Notes under the pieces: generated by a model | Database searches by the model: none | What the model was told of the DNA's origin: nothing | What the model saw: only the letters and a program-made list of their open reading frames with translations | Made by a program: the position numbers and the translations under genes | From: an uncultured Roseobacter sp. | GTDB lineage: Bacteria > Pseudomonadota > Alphaproteobacteria > Rhodobacterales > Rhodobacteraceae | Length of the DNA stretch: 64,000 nucleotides | Direction of reading: 5' to 3' | Assembly (NCBI RefSeq): GCF_947495275.1 | Contig: NZ_CANLYL010000010.1 | Location: 1-64,000 of the forward strand | In this document: positions 1 to 7,666 of the stretch, piece by piece | How positions within the stretch are numbered: the stretch's first letter is position 1 | Layout: each line of letters opens with the position of its first letter

Positions 1-54
1 CTTCGCCATGCTACTTCTCCATCTTGCAGAAATAGGCAAAGCCTAACCTGCTGG

Positions 55-252
55 GTGAAGCAGCCGGTACATCCCATTAGCCGACCTCCAGCGGACCTTT
101 CGGATGCTGCAGTCGCAGCCCGCATAGCAGCCGTTCGCTACTTGCTCGAAGTTGAGTACCGGCTGAACGACCAGCGTGTGGACAAGCCGGTCGTTCTAAG
201 CCCTAAATCCAACGGGGGCAGTGTAAGTGAACCAGACACCAAAGAGAGTTAG
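55..252 (+). CDS. hypothetical small protein, possibly the C-terminal part of a longer gene
   Basis: An open frame of 65 codons from a GTG. The same frame is open back to base 1, so the true start may lie outside the window. The middle (AAVAARIAAVRYLLEVEYRL, roughly residues 18-38) looks like an amphipathic helix; the tail is polar. I do not recognise a family. It converges on cap3, and the two stop codons overlap. It could be a small island gene or chance coding, so confidence is low. Confidence 0.3.
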   Translation: MKQPVHPISRPPADLSDAAVAARIAAVRYLLEVEYRLNDQRVDKPVVLSPKSNGGSVSEPDTKES

Positions 253-815
253 CCGTCTCGTTCGCTATACTGGTCTGGACATTTGCCGTCGATCTCGTGG
301 CCTCCCGCACCAAAAGCCTTGCTCCCGGTCAATGATTTCGCGGTGAGAACGACCTTGCCGAAGGTACCTTGCGCAGATAGCTCCCACGTCGCTGGATCAC
401 CGTCAGTACCCACAATCAACATGATGAAAGCGTCAAGATCGTGATCTGATTCTCTGTAGAGATTGAGAATGGACCTAGCATCCAGGGACGACGCGGTTGG
501 CCGCGGCGATGGATGCGTGTGCCAAGTTCCGATAAAGTGAAGGCCCGATCCATGCTTTTGGAGAATATCAGCTTGCACGCTCGGCCGGTGGGGAATGTAA
601 CCATGCCGAGTTCTACGGTCTTGAGGGAAAGGTCCGGACGCTACATCGATTGTACAGCGCCGCCCTGGTGCATTGGAGAAAAGCGGGCCACCGGCTTCAC
701 GATCTTTCCACCTCAATTGGCGGTGCTTCAACAACACCTCGACCGCTTTAGGCGCAAGGCTATATCGAAGTTCGAGGTGTTCGCATACCCAAGCAGACAT
801 CATGAGCTTTCGCAA
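249..815 (-). CDS. cap3: Cap3: JAB/JAMM-family isopeptidase of a type II CBASS
   Basis: 188-residue JAB1/MPN-type metalloprotease. The JAMM signature is complete: Glu40 in REAGGPLF, then GTWHTHPSPRPTASSLD giving His99-x-His101, seven residues, Ser109 and Asp112. In known type II CBASS, Cap3 cleaves the bond that Cap2 makes between the C-terminus of the CD-NTase and target proteins, limiting or recycling the primed enzyme. The start overlaps the end of cap2 by 16 bases, which suggests translational coupling. ATG codons at residues 5 and 6 are alternative starts. The role is inferred from family and neighbours; no key residue is missing. Confidence 0.9.
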   Translation of the reverse strand: MRKLMMSAWVCEHLELRYSLAPKAVEVLLKHRQLRWKDREAGGPLFSNAPGRRCTIDVASGPFPQDRRTRHGYIPHRPSVQADILQKHGSGLHFIGTWHTHPSPRPTASSLDARSILNLYRESDHDLDAFIMLIVGTDGDPATWELSAQGTFGKVVLTAKSLTGSKAFGAGGHEIDGKCPDQYSERDG

Positions 816-2593
816 ATCCAGCAGTTATCGCGACGGGTCCACGAGCGCTCGAACTCCCCACCGGCCTCGCATGGCCGACCTACGAACTTCTTCCATTCTT
901 CGGACCAGTTTCCGCCGACAGCACCGAGTACGCGAGTAGGACCGGACCAAATCCTGTGAACATGGGTCGGGTCGCCTGTTAGTTGCTCAAGGCAAAGATC
1001 AGCTATCAGACCGTGACCGCGCGCAAGTTGCGATGCTCCATAGGGTTGAAAAGCACCTCCGCAAGCGGGATGCGTCCGCGTCGTCGTGCTTTCCGTCCAT
1101 TCGGCGACACGAAGCAGGCTATCCCCGAACTCGCTCAAGCCGCACCCAAAACATGGCCCGCCTTCCGTAATCGACACTGCATGCGCGGCAACTGCGTGCG
1201 GCTCCAACCACCCGTAGATCGCCGTAGGCGGACGATCTTGGGCAAGACGCCATGCTTCGAACGCACCTTCATCCATCCAGGAGCCGATCGCAACGAGAAT
1301 GATGTCCGAGCTGCGCAAGACCTCCGGTTCAGTTTCCGCGATCGTCTGCCAACGGACATGATATTCACGCACATTTGGGAGATGTGGGAACTCATTGCGC
1401 AACCTATCAGCCAACGCGTCCGCCTTCCAGCGCCCCACGTCCGACATACCCAGGTCGTGTCTGGATGTGTTTTCACTCGCGAGTACTTCGGGGTCGACTA
1501 GATTTAGCCCACCCACACCCGCTTTCGCTAGAAGTGTGGCAACCCCAGATCCAAGGGAACCGCATCCCAACACAGTGACAGTCTTGCCTTGAAGTGCTCG
1601 CACTTCCGGCAGTTGGTCTCGCCCATGCACCCATGCCGCATCAAGACGCTCCACCTCCATAGGTGAAATTTTCAAAGATGCACTGGCTCGCCGTTGGATC
1701 AAAACCTCGCGCGACATCTTCTTGGCTCTGAACCCGGCCGTTACATGCTTGCGCCCGCGCTCGGTCTCCTTCCGCGCGCCTGGGATCTCATACGCAATCA
1801 TCGTCGCATGTGGTCGCGTCGGCAGCGCGACAGTCACCACCAAGGCACCCGGACCGCACATAAGCATCTTGATCAAAGCATCCCGCTCTGCTCCCGGTGC
1901 CGCCATGTCCAATAGTTGTTTGGCATTGCCGGGTAGTTCTTGCGGGTTGGGTAAGGCATCCGGTCTCAGGACCACCGCTTGCTCGAACACCCAGGGCCGC
2001 GTCTGGCGTCCATGCCGACGATTCAGCCATTCGATCAAGTGTTCCGAGTTATCAGATAGAACGATACCCGTTCGGCCTCTCCATAAGTAAGCCATGGGCC
2101 CAGCGTACTCGCTCGGCGCCAACAGCGATCGGATCGGCCGTGGCGCGCTCTTGCGCCCAAGATAGGATAAGAACTCGTCGGAGATTTCGCGCTCGATGAA
2201 TTCTGGATTCGACCAATCCGCCGCAAGCTCCAACAGCCTCTTCAGGTAGGCACGTGCAATCCCGACCGGATTGGCAGGATCTACCGGGGTTCGGCTGGGA
2301 AAGGCACAGATGAACCCATCTGCTTCCAGATGTGGAAGAGTGCCGAGCGCCGGCGGGCATCGCATGTAGAGCCGTGGTGCCGACCAGGGGAAGACGGCGT
2401 CGAACACCAAGTCTACCTCCACAACGTCTGGCTCGACCGCTACCCTGAAGCGCCAACCTGCGACCCAAGGCCCCTTTGGCAGACGTCGCAGATCGTCGGC
2501 AGTAAGTCTCTGTCCGCGCCATTGGGTCTCAGCAGCCCGACCGACACTACCAAGCACATCGCTCATGCCAGCAAGATCAGGCGTAGCGTTCAT
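800..2593 (-). CDS. cap2: Cap2: fused E2-E1 ubiquitin-transfer-like enzyme of a type II CBASS
   Basis: 597 residues. The N-terminal E2-like domain has the probable catalytic Cys96 in DGFICAFPS. The E1/ThiF domain has an adenylate-binding loop VLGCGSLGSG (341-350), a following acidic/Arg segment ENTSRHD (374-380) and a likely catalytic Cys511 in THPACGG. CxxC pairs at 481-484 and near the C-terminus (CWIC) could bind zinc. Cap2 activates the C-terminus of its partner CD-NTase and conjugates it to targets, priming nucleotide synthesis. The start lies inside the end of the CD-NTase gene (17-base overlap). Length and domain order match the family. Confidence 0.93.
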   Translation of the reverse strand: MNATPDLAGMSDVLGSVGRAAETQWRGQRLTADDLRRLPKGPWVAGWRFRVAVEPDVVEVDLVFDAVFPWSAPRLYMRCPPALGTLPHLEADGFICAFPSRTPVDPANPVGIARAYLKRLLELAADWSNPEFIEREISDEFLSYLGRKSAPRPIRSLLAPSEYAGPMAYLWRGRTGIVLSDNSEHLIEWLNRRHGRQTRPWVFEQAVVLRPDALPNPQELPGNAKQLLDMAAPGAERDALIKMLMCGPGALVVTVALPTRPHATMIAYEIPGARKETERGRKHVTAGFRAKKMSREVLIQRRASASLKISPMEVERLDAAWVHGRDQLPEVRALQGKTVTVLGCGSLGSGVATLLAKAGVGGLNLVDPEVLASENTSRHDLGMSDVGRWKADALADRLRNEFPHLPNVREYHVRWQTIAETEPEVLRSSDIILVAIGSWMDEGAFEAWRLAQDRPPTAIYGWLEPHAVAAHAVSITEGGPCFGCGLSEFGDSLLRVAEWTESTTTRTHPACGGAFQPYGASQLARGHGLIADLCLEQLTGDPTHVHRIWSGPTRVLGAVGGNWSEEWKKFVGRPCEAGGEFERSWTRRDNCWICESS

Positions 2594-3860
2594 CTCCGCC
2601 CAGCTTCACCGCAGGCCGCTCGTCCTTGGTTTCAAGAAAGTTGTTGGTCAGTGTCTCCGGAGCAGCAAGGGTTCCCCCCACTTGGGCCGCGTCGTCAACG
2701 AGAAGGCTCACATCCGTCGGAAATCTCGAACCGAGGGCGTCTAACATATACCGCACTGTGGCCTGAGGCGTGCTCGATCTGATCAGCGCCGCTTCCAGCT
2801 GCGCCTCCAAGTCCATTGCAGCTGAAGCAAATATCTGGCGGTCTGTATGGCTCCATCCTTGGTCAAGGCGCTCACCCGGGACAACCGGGTTCGGTATCTC
2901 TTGGCGCAAGATGTCGGGGAGTGCGCGCGCCACGGCAAGAAGGGCCAGATCATCGCGGCCGTTGAATGGTTTATAGCCCTGATGGTTCTTGAACACTTCA
3001 ACGACCGCCCACATGAGAGCTATCGACGCAAGGCCAACCAGATCCTGCTCGTCCCGCCAGGCCTTCAGGTAGCGAGAGACGAAGCGAACTTGGTCTCCGT
3101 GATCCCTCACGGCATCCCGGAACCAGTCTTCAAGTTTTCGCGGGTCGGACGGGATCCACTTGCCGCACCCGTCATCGCCGCGGCAGGCCAAACGCATCTG
3201 GTCAGCAGAGAGCCGACCATAGATTTCATTGGCAAAGTCATCATCGCGCAAATCCATGAAACCATCCCTGATCACACGGTTTTGGGCCATCGCCGTTTCG
3301 ACCAAGGTTACGAATTCTTTCTCCGGAACAGCGTAGAGCGCGATGTCCACGTGCGCCTCCCGGTCAATCTCGACACGAACGCAAGATGTCTTCTTTTTGA
3401 GCGTCCACCCGTTCTTTTCGCAAACATCTGATACAAGCTGCTCGACGGCTTTGAAGTAGCCATCTGCCGCAACAGAAGGTGCAAGAGCACCGTCGCGATT
3501 GATGTAACGTGTCGGAAGGAACATGCCATCGTCCAGATCGATCTGAAGCGGCGGCGTCTTGCCCTTCGCCGGATCGTTCACTGTGGAGTATGAAAAGCTT
3601 CCCTGCATCCGAAACTTCGGCCGACCGAAAGCCTCGGTGATATCCGCCTGCTCAGAGTTGAGTGCAACGATCGCATCACGCGTGACCATTTCGGTTATAG
3701 GAAATCGGTCGGTCCAGTCCTTCAGTCCCGAACGTATCGCGTCTCGCAACTCGTCACGGACCGCGCGCAGCTCTTCTTCACGCTCCTTGGGAAGCTTGAG
3801 CTTCTTGACGTAGCAGCTCTCGTTGGCACTGTTGAGCGCTTTATGTGCGTTCACCGGCAT
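2577..3860 (-). CDS. CD-NTase (DncV-like cyclic oligonucleotide synthase), sensor enzyme of CBASS
   Basis: 427 residues, close to V. cholerae DncV in length. The nucleotidyltransferase core shows the GS motif in MQGSFSYSTVND (Gly87-Ser88), the first two metal-binding acids in QIDLDDGMFLP (Asp108, Asp110) and the third in HVDIALY (Asp172). It is expected to make a cyclic di- or trinucleotide when phage infects; DncV itself makes 3',3'-cGAMP, but the product cannot be read here. The C-terminus (GGDERYA) is a free flexible tail, as expected for a Cap2 conjugation substrate. An upstream AGAAGGGAAC serves as the ribosome site. First gene of the cap operon. Confidence 0.93.
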   Translation of the reverse strand: MPVNAHKALNSANESCYVKKLKLPKEREEELRAVRDELRDAIRSGLKDWTDRFPITEMVTRDAIVALNSEQADITEAFGRPKFRMQGSFSYSTVNDPAKGKTPPLQIDLDDGMFLPTRYINRDGALAPSVAADGYFKAVEQLVSDVCEKNGWTLKKKTSCVRVEIDREAHVDIALYAVPEKEFVTLVETAMAQNRVIRDGFMDLRDDDFANEIYGRLSADQMRLACRGDDGCGKWIPSDPRKLEDWFRDAVRDHGDQVRFVSRYLKAWRDEQDLVGLASIALMWAVVEVFKNHQGYKPFNGRDDLALLAVARALPDILRQEIPNPVVPGERLDQGWSHTDRQIFASAAMDLEAQLEAALIRSSTPQATVRYMLDALGSRFPTDVSLLVDDAAQVGGTLAAPETLTNNFLETKDERPAVKLGGDERYA

Positions 3861-4024
3861 AATGTTCCCTTCTCGTTTTAATGGCCAAAAACATCAACTG
3901 GACTTTCAGCCTGTCGGATGGGACAACACCATGTAGCGGCTAGAGAGTCGTAAGCCCGCAACATATATGGCTTTTCCGACCTGATTCCAAGAGGTGGGTG
4001 TCCCGAAGTGTAGGAGAACAAAAC
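3861..4024. promoter_or_regulatory. divergent intergenic region of the CBASS locus
   Basis: 164 bases separate the CD-NTase start (minus strand) from the effector start (plus strand), so promoters for both arms must lie here or be absent. The plus-strand gene has TAGGAGAAC ending six bases before its ATG. No -35/-10 pair or operator stood out, so this is a positional inference only. Confidence 0.45.
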
Positions 4025-4780
4025 ATGTATGCACTATTGCCATGGAAAACTCTGGGTACGGCGCTGATGATCGTTGTCGGACTTGCCGTCTATGCAGACA
4101 ATTTCGGCGCTTGGGTTGGTGTGACGGTTTCCGACTCGGTGGTCATCCGCTACCTGCCAGTGGCTGTTCTTACGTTACTCGGTATTGTCTTCGGCCTCAC
4201 GGCCTACTGGGCACCATGGCGGTTCCTTTGGCGAACGATGCCTGTGCTCAACCGGACGGTGTTCCCGGACCTTAATGGTGTGTGGGTCGGGACGACTGCA
4301 TCGAACTGGCCGACGATTGAAAAGATGCGGAACGCGGCGACTACCGAGAGCGTAATCGACCTTGCTGAACTCTACGAAACAGCGGAGCGCCACGATGCCA
4401 TCGCGGTTGAGATTACCGCTTCGTTGTACTCATTAAGGCTTGCGACGGGGCTGAGTTCCATGGACGCTACGTCTTACTCAATCACCGCACGCCCCTGGAA
4501 GTGCCAGCATACGCCACGCATTCACCTCGCTTATGTGTATGAGCAGGAAACCAAAGACCCCTCGGCCACGGACGAAGAACGCCACATGGGGGCAGCCGAC
4601 CTCGTTTATGATGCGCATTCTCCGAATAGCCTCGAAGGTGTCTATTGGACGAGGCGAAGCTGGATCGAAGGGCTGAATACGGCTGGCCGTCTCAGATTAC
4701 GCCGAGTGGCGCCGTCGAAAGTTTCCTCGAAGACCCTTCGCGATTATGCCCTGGAAGAAAAGGCGCGGCTCGATCCATGA
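4025..4780 (+). CDS. cap15: Cap15-like membrane effector of CBASS (2TM plus beta-barrel domain)
   Basis: 251 residues from the ATG preceded by GGAG at the right distance; an upstream in-frame GTG at 3998 is less likely. Two hydrophobic segments lie at about 10-25 and 42-62, followed by a soluble domain opening with FPDLNGVWVG (80-89), the beginning characteristic of S-2TMbeta/Cap15 effectors. In described systems, cyclic nucleotide binding to the beta-barrel makes Cap15 oligomerise and disrupt the inner membrane, killing the infected cell. It is transcribed away from the CD-NTase operon, 164 bases from it. Assignment rests on architecture, motif and context. Confidence 0.82.
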   Translation: MYALLPWKTLGTALMIVVGLAVYADNFGAWVGVTVSDSVVIRYLPVAVLTLLGIVFGLTAYWAPWRFLWRTMPVLNRTVFPDLNGVWVGTTASNWPTIEKMRNAATTESVIDLAELYETAERHDAIAVEITASLYSLRLATGLSSMDATSYSITARPWKCQHTPRIHLAYVYEQETKDPSATDEERHMGAADLVYDAHSPNSLEGVYWTRRSWIEGLNTAGRLRLRRVAPSKVSSKTLRDYALEEKARLDP

Positions 4781-5097
4781 TGTCCATCTTCTGCTAGCAA
4801 TCCTACTGGTTTTGCGACGGAGAGCCTTCGTGTTTATTGATCCGTTGCCAACTGTCTAAGTCGGATATCCGTGTCGTTGGCTATTTCACAACAGCTGCCG
4901 ACCGATGCGAAACAGCAGCACGGTAGGTAGGTTTGGGCGCCGGAGCCGCCACTTCGCGAAGCTTCGTATAGTCCGCCTCCTGCGCATTTCTGGCCTTTAT
5001 GTCCACTGCAAAATTTGAGCGGCGCATCCGCATCCTTGAATGGCCGCTTTGATCTCTCCGTTGGAGCGATCTCGCATGTGCAGCGAACTCACACTTC
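4781..5097. other. non-coding stretch between the effector gene and the IS
   Basis: No convincing gene. A minus-strand open frame (4881-5162) crosses into the predicted IS end and has a composition unlike a protein. A long spacer of this kind beside an IS is common in islands and may hold decayed sequence. Confidence 0.5.
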
Positions 5098-5118
5098 CCG
5101 CCAATTCTGTGGAAAAAC
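5098..5118 (+). repeat. left inverted repeat of the IS
   Basis: Begins CCGCCAATTC and ends GTGGAAAAAC. It pairs with the complement of 6620-6640 (16 of 21 identical). The downstream side of the transposase gene ends 57 bases inside it. Confidence 0.55.
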
Positions 5119-5174
5119 AACGTGTTGCGAGCGCAGAAAGTAGTGTTTTGAGCGTGGTGCAAGCGCCTTTCTGA

Positions 5175-6560
5175 TCAGGCTTTGCGCGTTTGCTGCGGTG
5201 CAGGAAAGATCTTTGCTAGTTTCCGGATGTTCTGAGCTGTGGCAGCGAGGAGGAATTCGTCATTTGCGCCGCATGGTCCACGTAATCGGAGGCGACCCAG
5301 TCCTAGGATACGTTTGAGATGTGCAAAAAGCATCTCGACCTTCTTCCTGAGCTTCATGGAGATCGCGTATTGCTTGGTTTTGGCGATGTCGCGCGCGACC
5401 TGGCGGGCGTCTTCAGTTTCTTCTCGCGTGATCTTCCGCGCGTCGGCGTTCGGACAGCACTTGGATTTGGACGGGCAAGCTTGGCAGACCTCCTTGAGAG
5501 CACGATAGCGCGTAGTGCCTTTTCCCGTTGGCCCTCGGTTTGGATCGGAATAGTTGCGACGAAACTGCTTGAAAGCATGTCCCTCTGGACAGATGTACTG
5601 GTCGTTCGTGGCATCCCATTCGAAGTCGGCACGTGTCCACGTTCCGTCATTGCGGCCAGACTTATCGAAGACTGGGATGTGTGGTGCAATCTGGCGATCA
5701 ACCAACCAGCCAAGCAATGGCCCGGTGCCGTAGGCGGTATCGGCAATCAGACGTTCAGGATGCAGATCGAACTTTGCTTTGACCCGTTTCAGCATCGTTT
5801 TGGTTGATCCGACCTCCGCTTGTCGGATTGAGCGGGTCGCTTCGACATCGACGATCACACCGTGGTCTGTGTCGATCAGATAATTGTCAGAATAGCTAAA
5901 GAATGCTGGCCCTTTGCGTGCTGCCGTCCACTGGCTGGCCGGGTCAGAATGCGACGTGAACTTTGGCTGCACCTCGCTCGCCGCGCCGAATGCCGCCTCA
6001 TCCAGAGTGTCGAGATACTCGCGAACCGCGCGAGGCGCATCTTTTGGATCAATGCTTGATACGTCCCACTCTTCCTTTGGCGTGGAATTCTGTTTGTTCG
6101 CATCAGCCTCGATCAGACTGGCATCAATAGCCATGCGCTGGCCGCTGACGAGACCTTCCGCGATGCACCGCGCCACTGTCGTCTCGAATATATGACGCAG
6201 CAGTTCGCTGTCACGGAAACAGCCATGGCGGTTCTTGGAAAACGTCGAATGATCCGGCACCCGGTCGTTCAGGTCAAGGCGGCAGAACCAGCGATAGGAA
6301 AGATTCAAATGAACTTCTTCGCAAAGACGTCGTTCAGACCTGATCCCAAAGCAGTAGCCAACCAAAAGCATCCGGATCAGTAACTCGGGATCGACTGATG
6401 GACGCCCAGTATAGCTGTAGAAATCCGCCAGATGCGCGCGAATGCTGTCCAGATCGACAAACCGATCAATTGAGCGGAGCAGGTGATCTTGCGGGACATG
6501 ATCTTCCAGCGAGAACTCATAAAACAGTGCCGCCTGCGCTTCCTGCTTCGGTCCCATCAT
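5175..6560 (-). CDS. IS1182-family transposase
   Basis: 461 residues from the second of two adjacent candidate starts, chosen because GGGAGGG lies upstream; a TTG two codons earlier is the alternative. The N-terminus has the conserved DUF772-type helical domain (SLEDHVPQDHLLRSID and YCFGIRSERRL). A DDE-type catalytic core follows, with acids in MAIDASLIEAD and ADTAYGTG, and a C-terminal segment EMLFAHLKRILGLGRLRLRG typical of the family. It appears full length with no frameshift, so the element may still be active. Confidence 0.92.
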   Translation of the reverse strand: MMGPKQEAQAALFYEFSLEDHVPQDHLLRSIDRFVDLDSIRAHLADFYSYTGRPSVDPELLIRMLLVGYCFGIRSERRLCEEVHLNLSYRWFCRLDLNDRVPDHSTFSKNRHGCFRDSELLRHIFETTVARCIAEGLVSGQRMAIDASLIEADANKQNSTPKEEWDVSSIDPKDAPRAVREYLDTLDEAAFGAASEVQPKFTSHSDPASQWTAARKGPAFFSYSDNYLIDTDHGVIVDVEATRSIRQAEVGSTKTMLKRVKAKFDLHPERLIADTAYGTGPLLGWLVDRQIAPHIPVFDKSGRNDGTWTRADFEWDATNDQYICPEGHAFKQFRRNYSDPNRGPTGKGTTRYRALKEVCQACPSKSKCCPNADARKITREETEDARQVARDIAKTKQYAISMKLRKKVEMLFAHLKRILGLGRLRLRGPCGANDEFLLAATAQNIRKLAKIFPAPQQTRKA

Positions 6561-6619
6561 CCTCAATCCCTCCCTATAGGACGAATTGAATCAGCGACTT
6601 ACGTTTCGATCAAGCCCGA

Positions 6620-6640
6620 GTTTTTCAACAAAATACGCCG
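6620..6640 (-). repeat. right inverted repeat of the IS
   Basis: On the minus strand it reads CGGCGTATTTTG then TTGAAAAAC, matching the left repeat at 16 of 21 positions. It sits 60 bases upstream of the transposase start. Confidence 0.55.
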
Positions 6641-6992
6641 ATCGCGAGAAGAACCCGAAAATCCGCTCTCTTATTTCTCCTTCAGAATCCGTTGCACCGG
6701 AAAAGTTCGCCCGATTTGCGCGGAGACGGCTGTAGGAGATCGACACATCGTCAAAGCATCGATTTGGCCGCCCCCGCGCCAAAATTCCCGACTGGCGCCC
6801 CATGGAGAAATTTCTTGCCACCTTTCGGAGCAAACAGAGTTTTTCAACATAATCCGTCCGTCGGGTTATAAACGGCTGGACTTCTGAGCGCTGCAGAGCG
6901 GTACTGTCGACATATTCAGCCGCCCGGACACTGCCGGGCTCCACTCAGTACAGGGCGAGGGATTGGCCTTTGCCTGCAGAGTGGAGAGCCGA
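6641..6992. other. non-coding stretch with a second, solitary IS-end-like sequence (6837-6857)
   Basis: No supported gene. Positions 6837-6849 repeat exactly the 13 bases GAGTTTTTCAACA found at 6618-6630 in the right IS repeat, in the same orientation, and continue with an IR-like sequence. This suggests a remnant end of a second related element. A minus-strand open frame over 6591-6944 spans both copies and looks like a by-product. The last 30 bases contain the ribosome site of the next gene. Confidence 0.5.
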
Positions 6993-7256
6993 ATGACGAC
7001 AACCCACAGTTCCAACCAACGGAGCGGCGTATCAGGTCGTGCCCGTGCCAGACCCACGCGCCAGGCTGAGCTTCGAAAGCTGCTGGCCCGCAGGTCCGGC
7101 GCATCAATTGCGCAGATCCAGAAGGCCTTCAACTGGCAACCCCACACGGTACGGGCTGCCATTTCCGCACAACGCAAATCCGGATCTGTGATCGTCCGCA
7201 GCAATACCGACAAAGGATCGGTGTACCGGATTGTTGAAGAAAGCGGCAGCCAATGA
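6993..7256 (+). CDS. DUF3489-family small winged-helix protein
   Basis: 87 residues from the ATG preceded by GGAGAG; a TTG at 6963 is a less likely start. A basic N-terminal tail precedes a compact domain (LRKLLARRSGASIAQIQKA, then WQPHTVRAAIS) that resembles a helix-turn-helix/winged-helix fold, ending GSVYRIVEE. It belongs to DUF3489, which typically sits upstream of DUF2924 and a serine recombinase in alphaproteobacterial islands. Its role is not established; DNA binding, perhaps steering recombination or repressing the cassette, is my inference. It overlaps the next gene by four bases. Confidence 0.8.
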   Translation: MTTTHSSNQRSGVSGRARARPTRQAELRKLLARRSGASIAQIQKAFNWQPHTVRAAISAQRKSGSVIVRSNTDKGSVYRIVEESGSQ

Positions 7257-7666
7257 GCACGGGCCGGGCTGATCAGGTAACGGTGCGGATGGCTGAGATC
7301 GAAGCCTATGATCGCGCGGAGTGTCTTTATCGCTGGAAAGAGATGTTTGGGCGCTCGCCGCCAAAATACCTCTCGCCGCAGTTTATGAAGCGGGTGCTGA
7401 TCTGGGAAGCGCAAAACAGGGCGCTGGGCGGTGTGTCAGCCAAAACCACGCACCGCCTGAACCGGATCGCAACTGGCAAGATCGCCCCCACGATCGCAAA
7501 ACCGGGATCGCATCTTGTCCGGGAATGGAACGGGCGAACGTATCAGGTCGAGGTGACAAACAGTGGCTATGTCATGGATGGCAAACCATGGCGATCGCTG
7601 TCGGCCATTGCCAGACACATCACCGGTGCGCACTGGTCCGGCCCGCGGTTCTTCGGCGTACAGTGA
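7253..7666 (+). CDS. DUF2924-family protein of the recombinase cassette
   Basis: 137 residues. The N-terminal helical part contains ECLYRWKEMFGRSPPKYLS, and the C-terminal part has the family hallmarks LVREWNGRTYQVEV, YVMDGKPWRSLSAIAR and ITGAHWSGPRFFG. These resemble a small strand-rich domain plus a helix-turn-helix-like segment. The family is almost always found directly before a large serine recombinase, as here. Function is unknown. Its stop codon shares one base with the recombinase start (TGATG), indicating coupled translation. Confidence 0.88.
   Translation: MSTGRADQVTVRMAEIEAYDRAECLYRWKEMFGRSPPKYLSPQFMKRVLIWEAQNRALGGVSAKTTHRLNRIATGKIAPTIAKPGSHLVREWNGRTYQVEVTNSGYVMDGKPWRSLSAIARHITGAHWSGPRFFGVQ

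Larger units (their letters stand above)
5098..6640 (-). mobile_element. IS1182-family insertion sequence, about 1.5 kb
   Basis: One intact transposase gene flanked by 21-base imperfect inverted repeats (5098-5118 and 6620-6640), matching at 16 of 21 positions when read inward; both end in GAAAAAC. The family call comes from the transposase. The exact outer ends and a target-site duplication could not be fixed by eye, so the boundaries may shift by a few bases. Confidence 0.7.

Noticed and set aside
4881-5162. 93-codon minus-strand frame next to the IS
   Set aside because: It spans the predicted left IS repeat and has no protein-like pattern.
6591-6944. 117-codon minus-strand frame upstream of the transposase
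   Set aside because: It crosses the right IS repeat and the second IR-like copy; probably an accident of repeat sequence.
7321-7665. Upstream extension of the recombinase frame
   Set aside because: The DUF2924 gene occupies this stretch in another frame; the resolvase domain begins only at the ATG at 7666.
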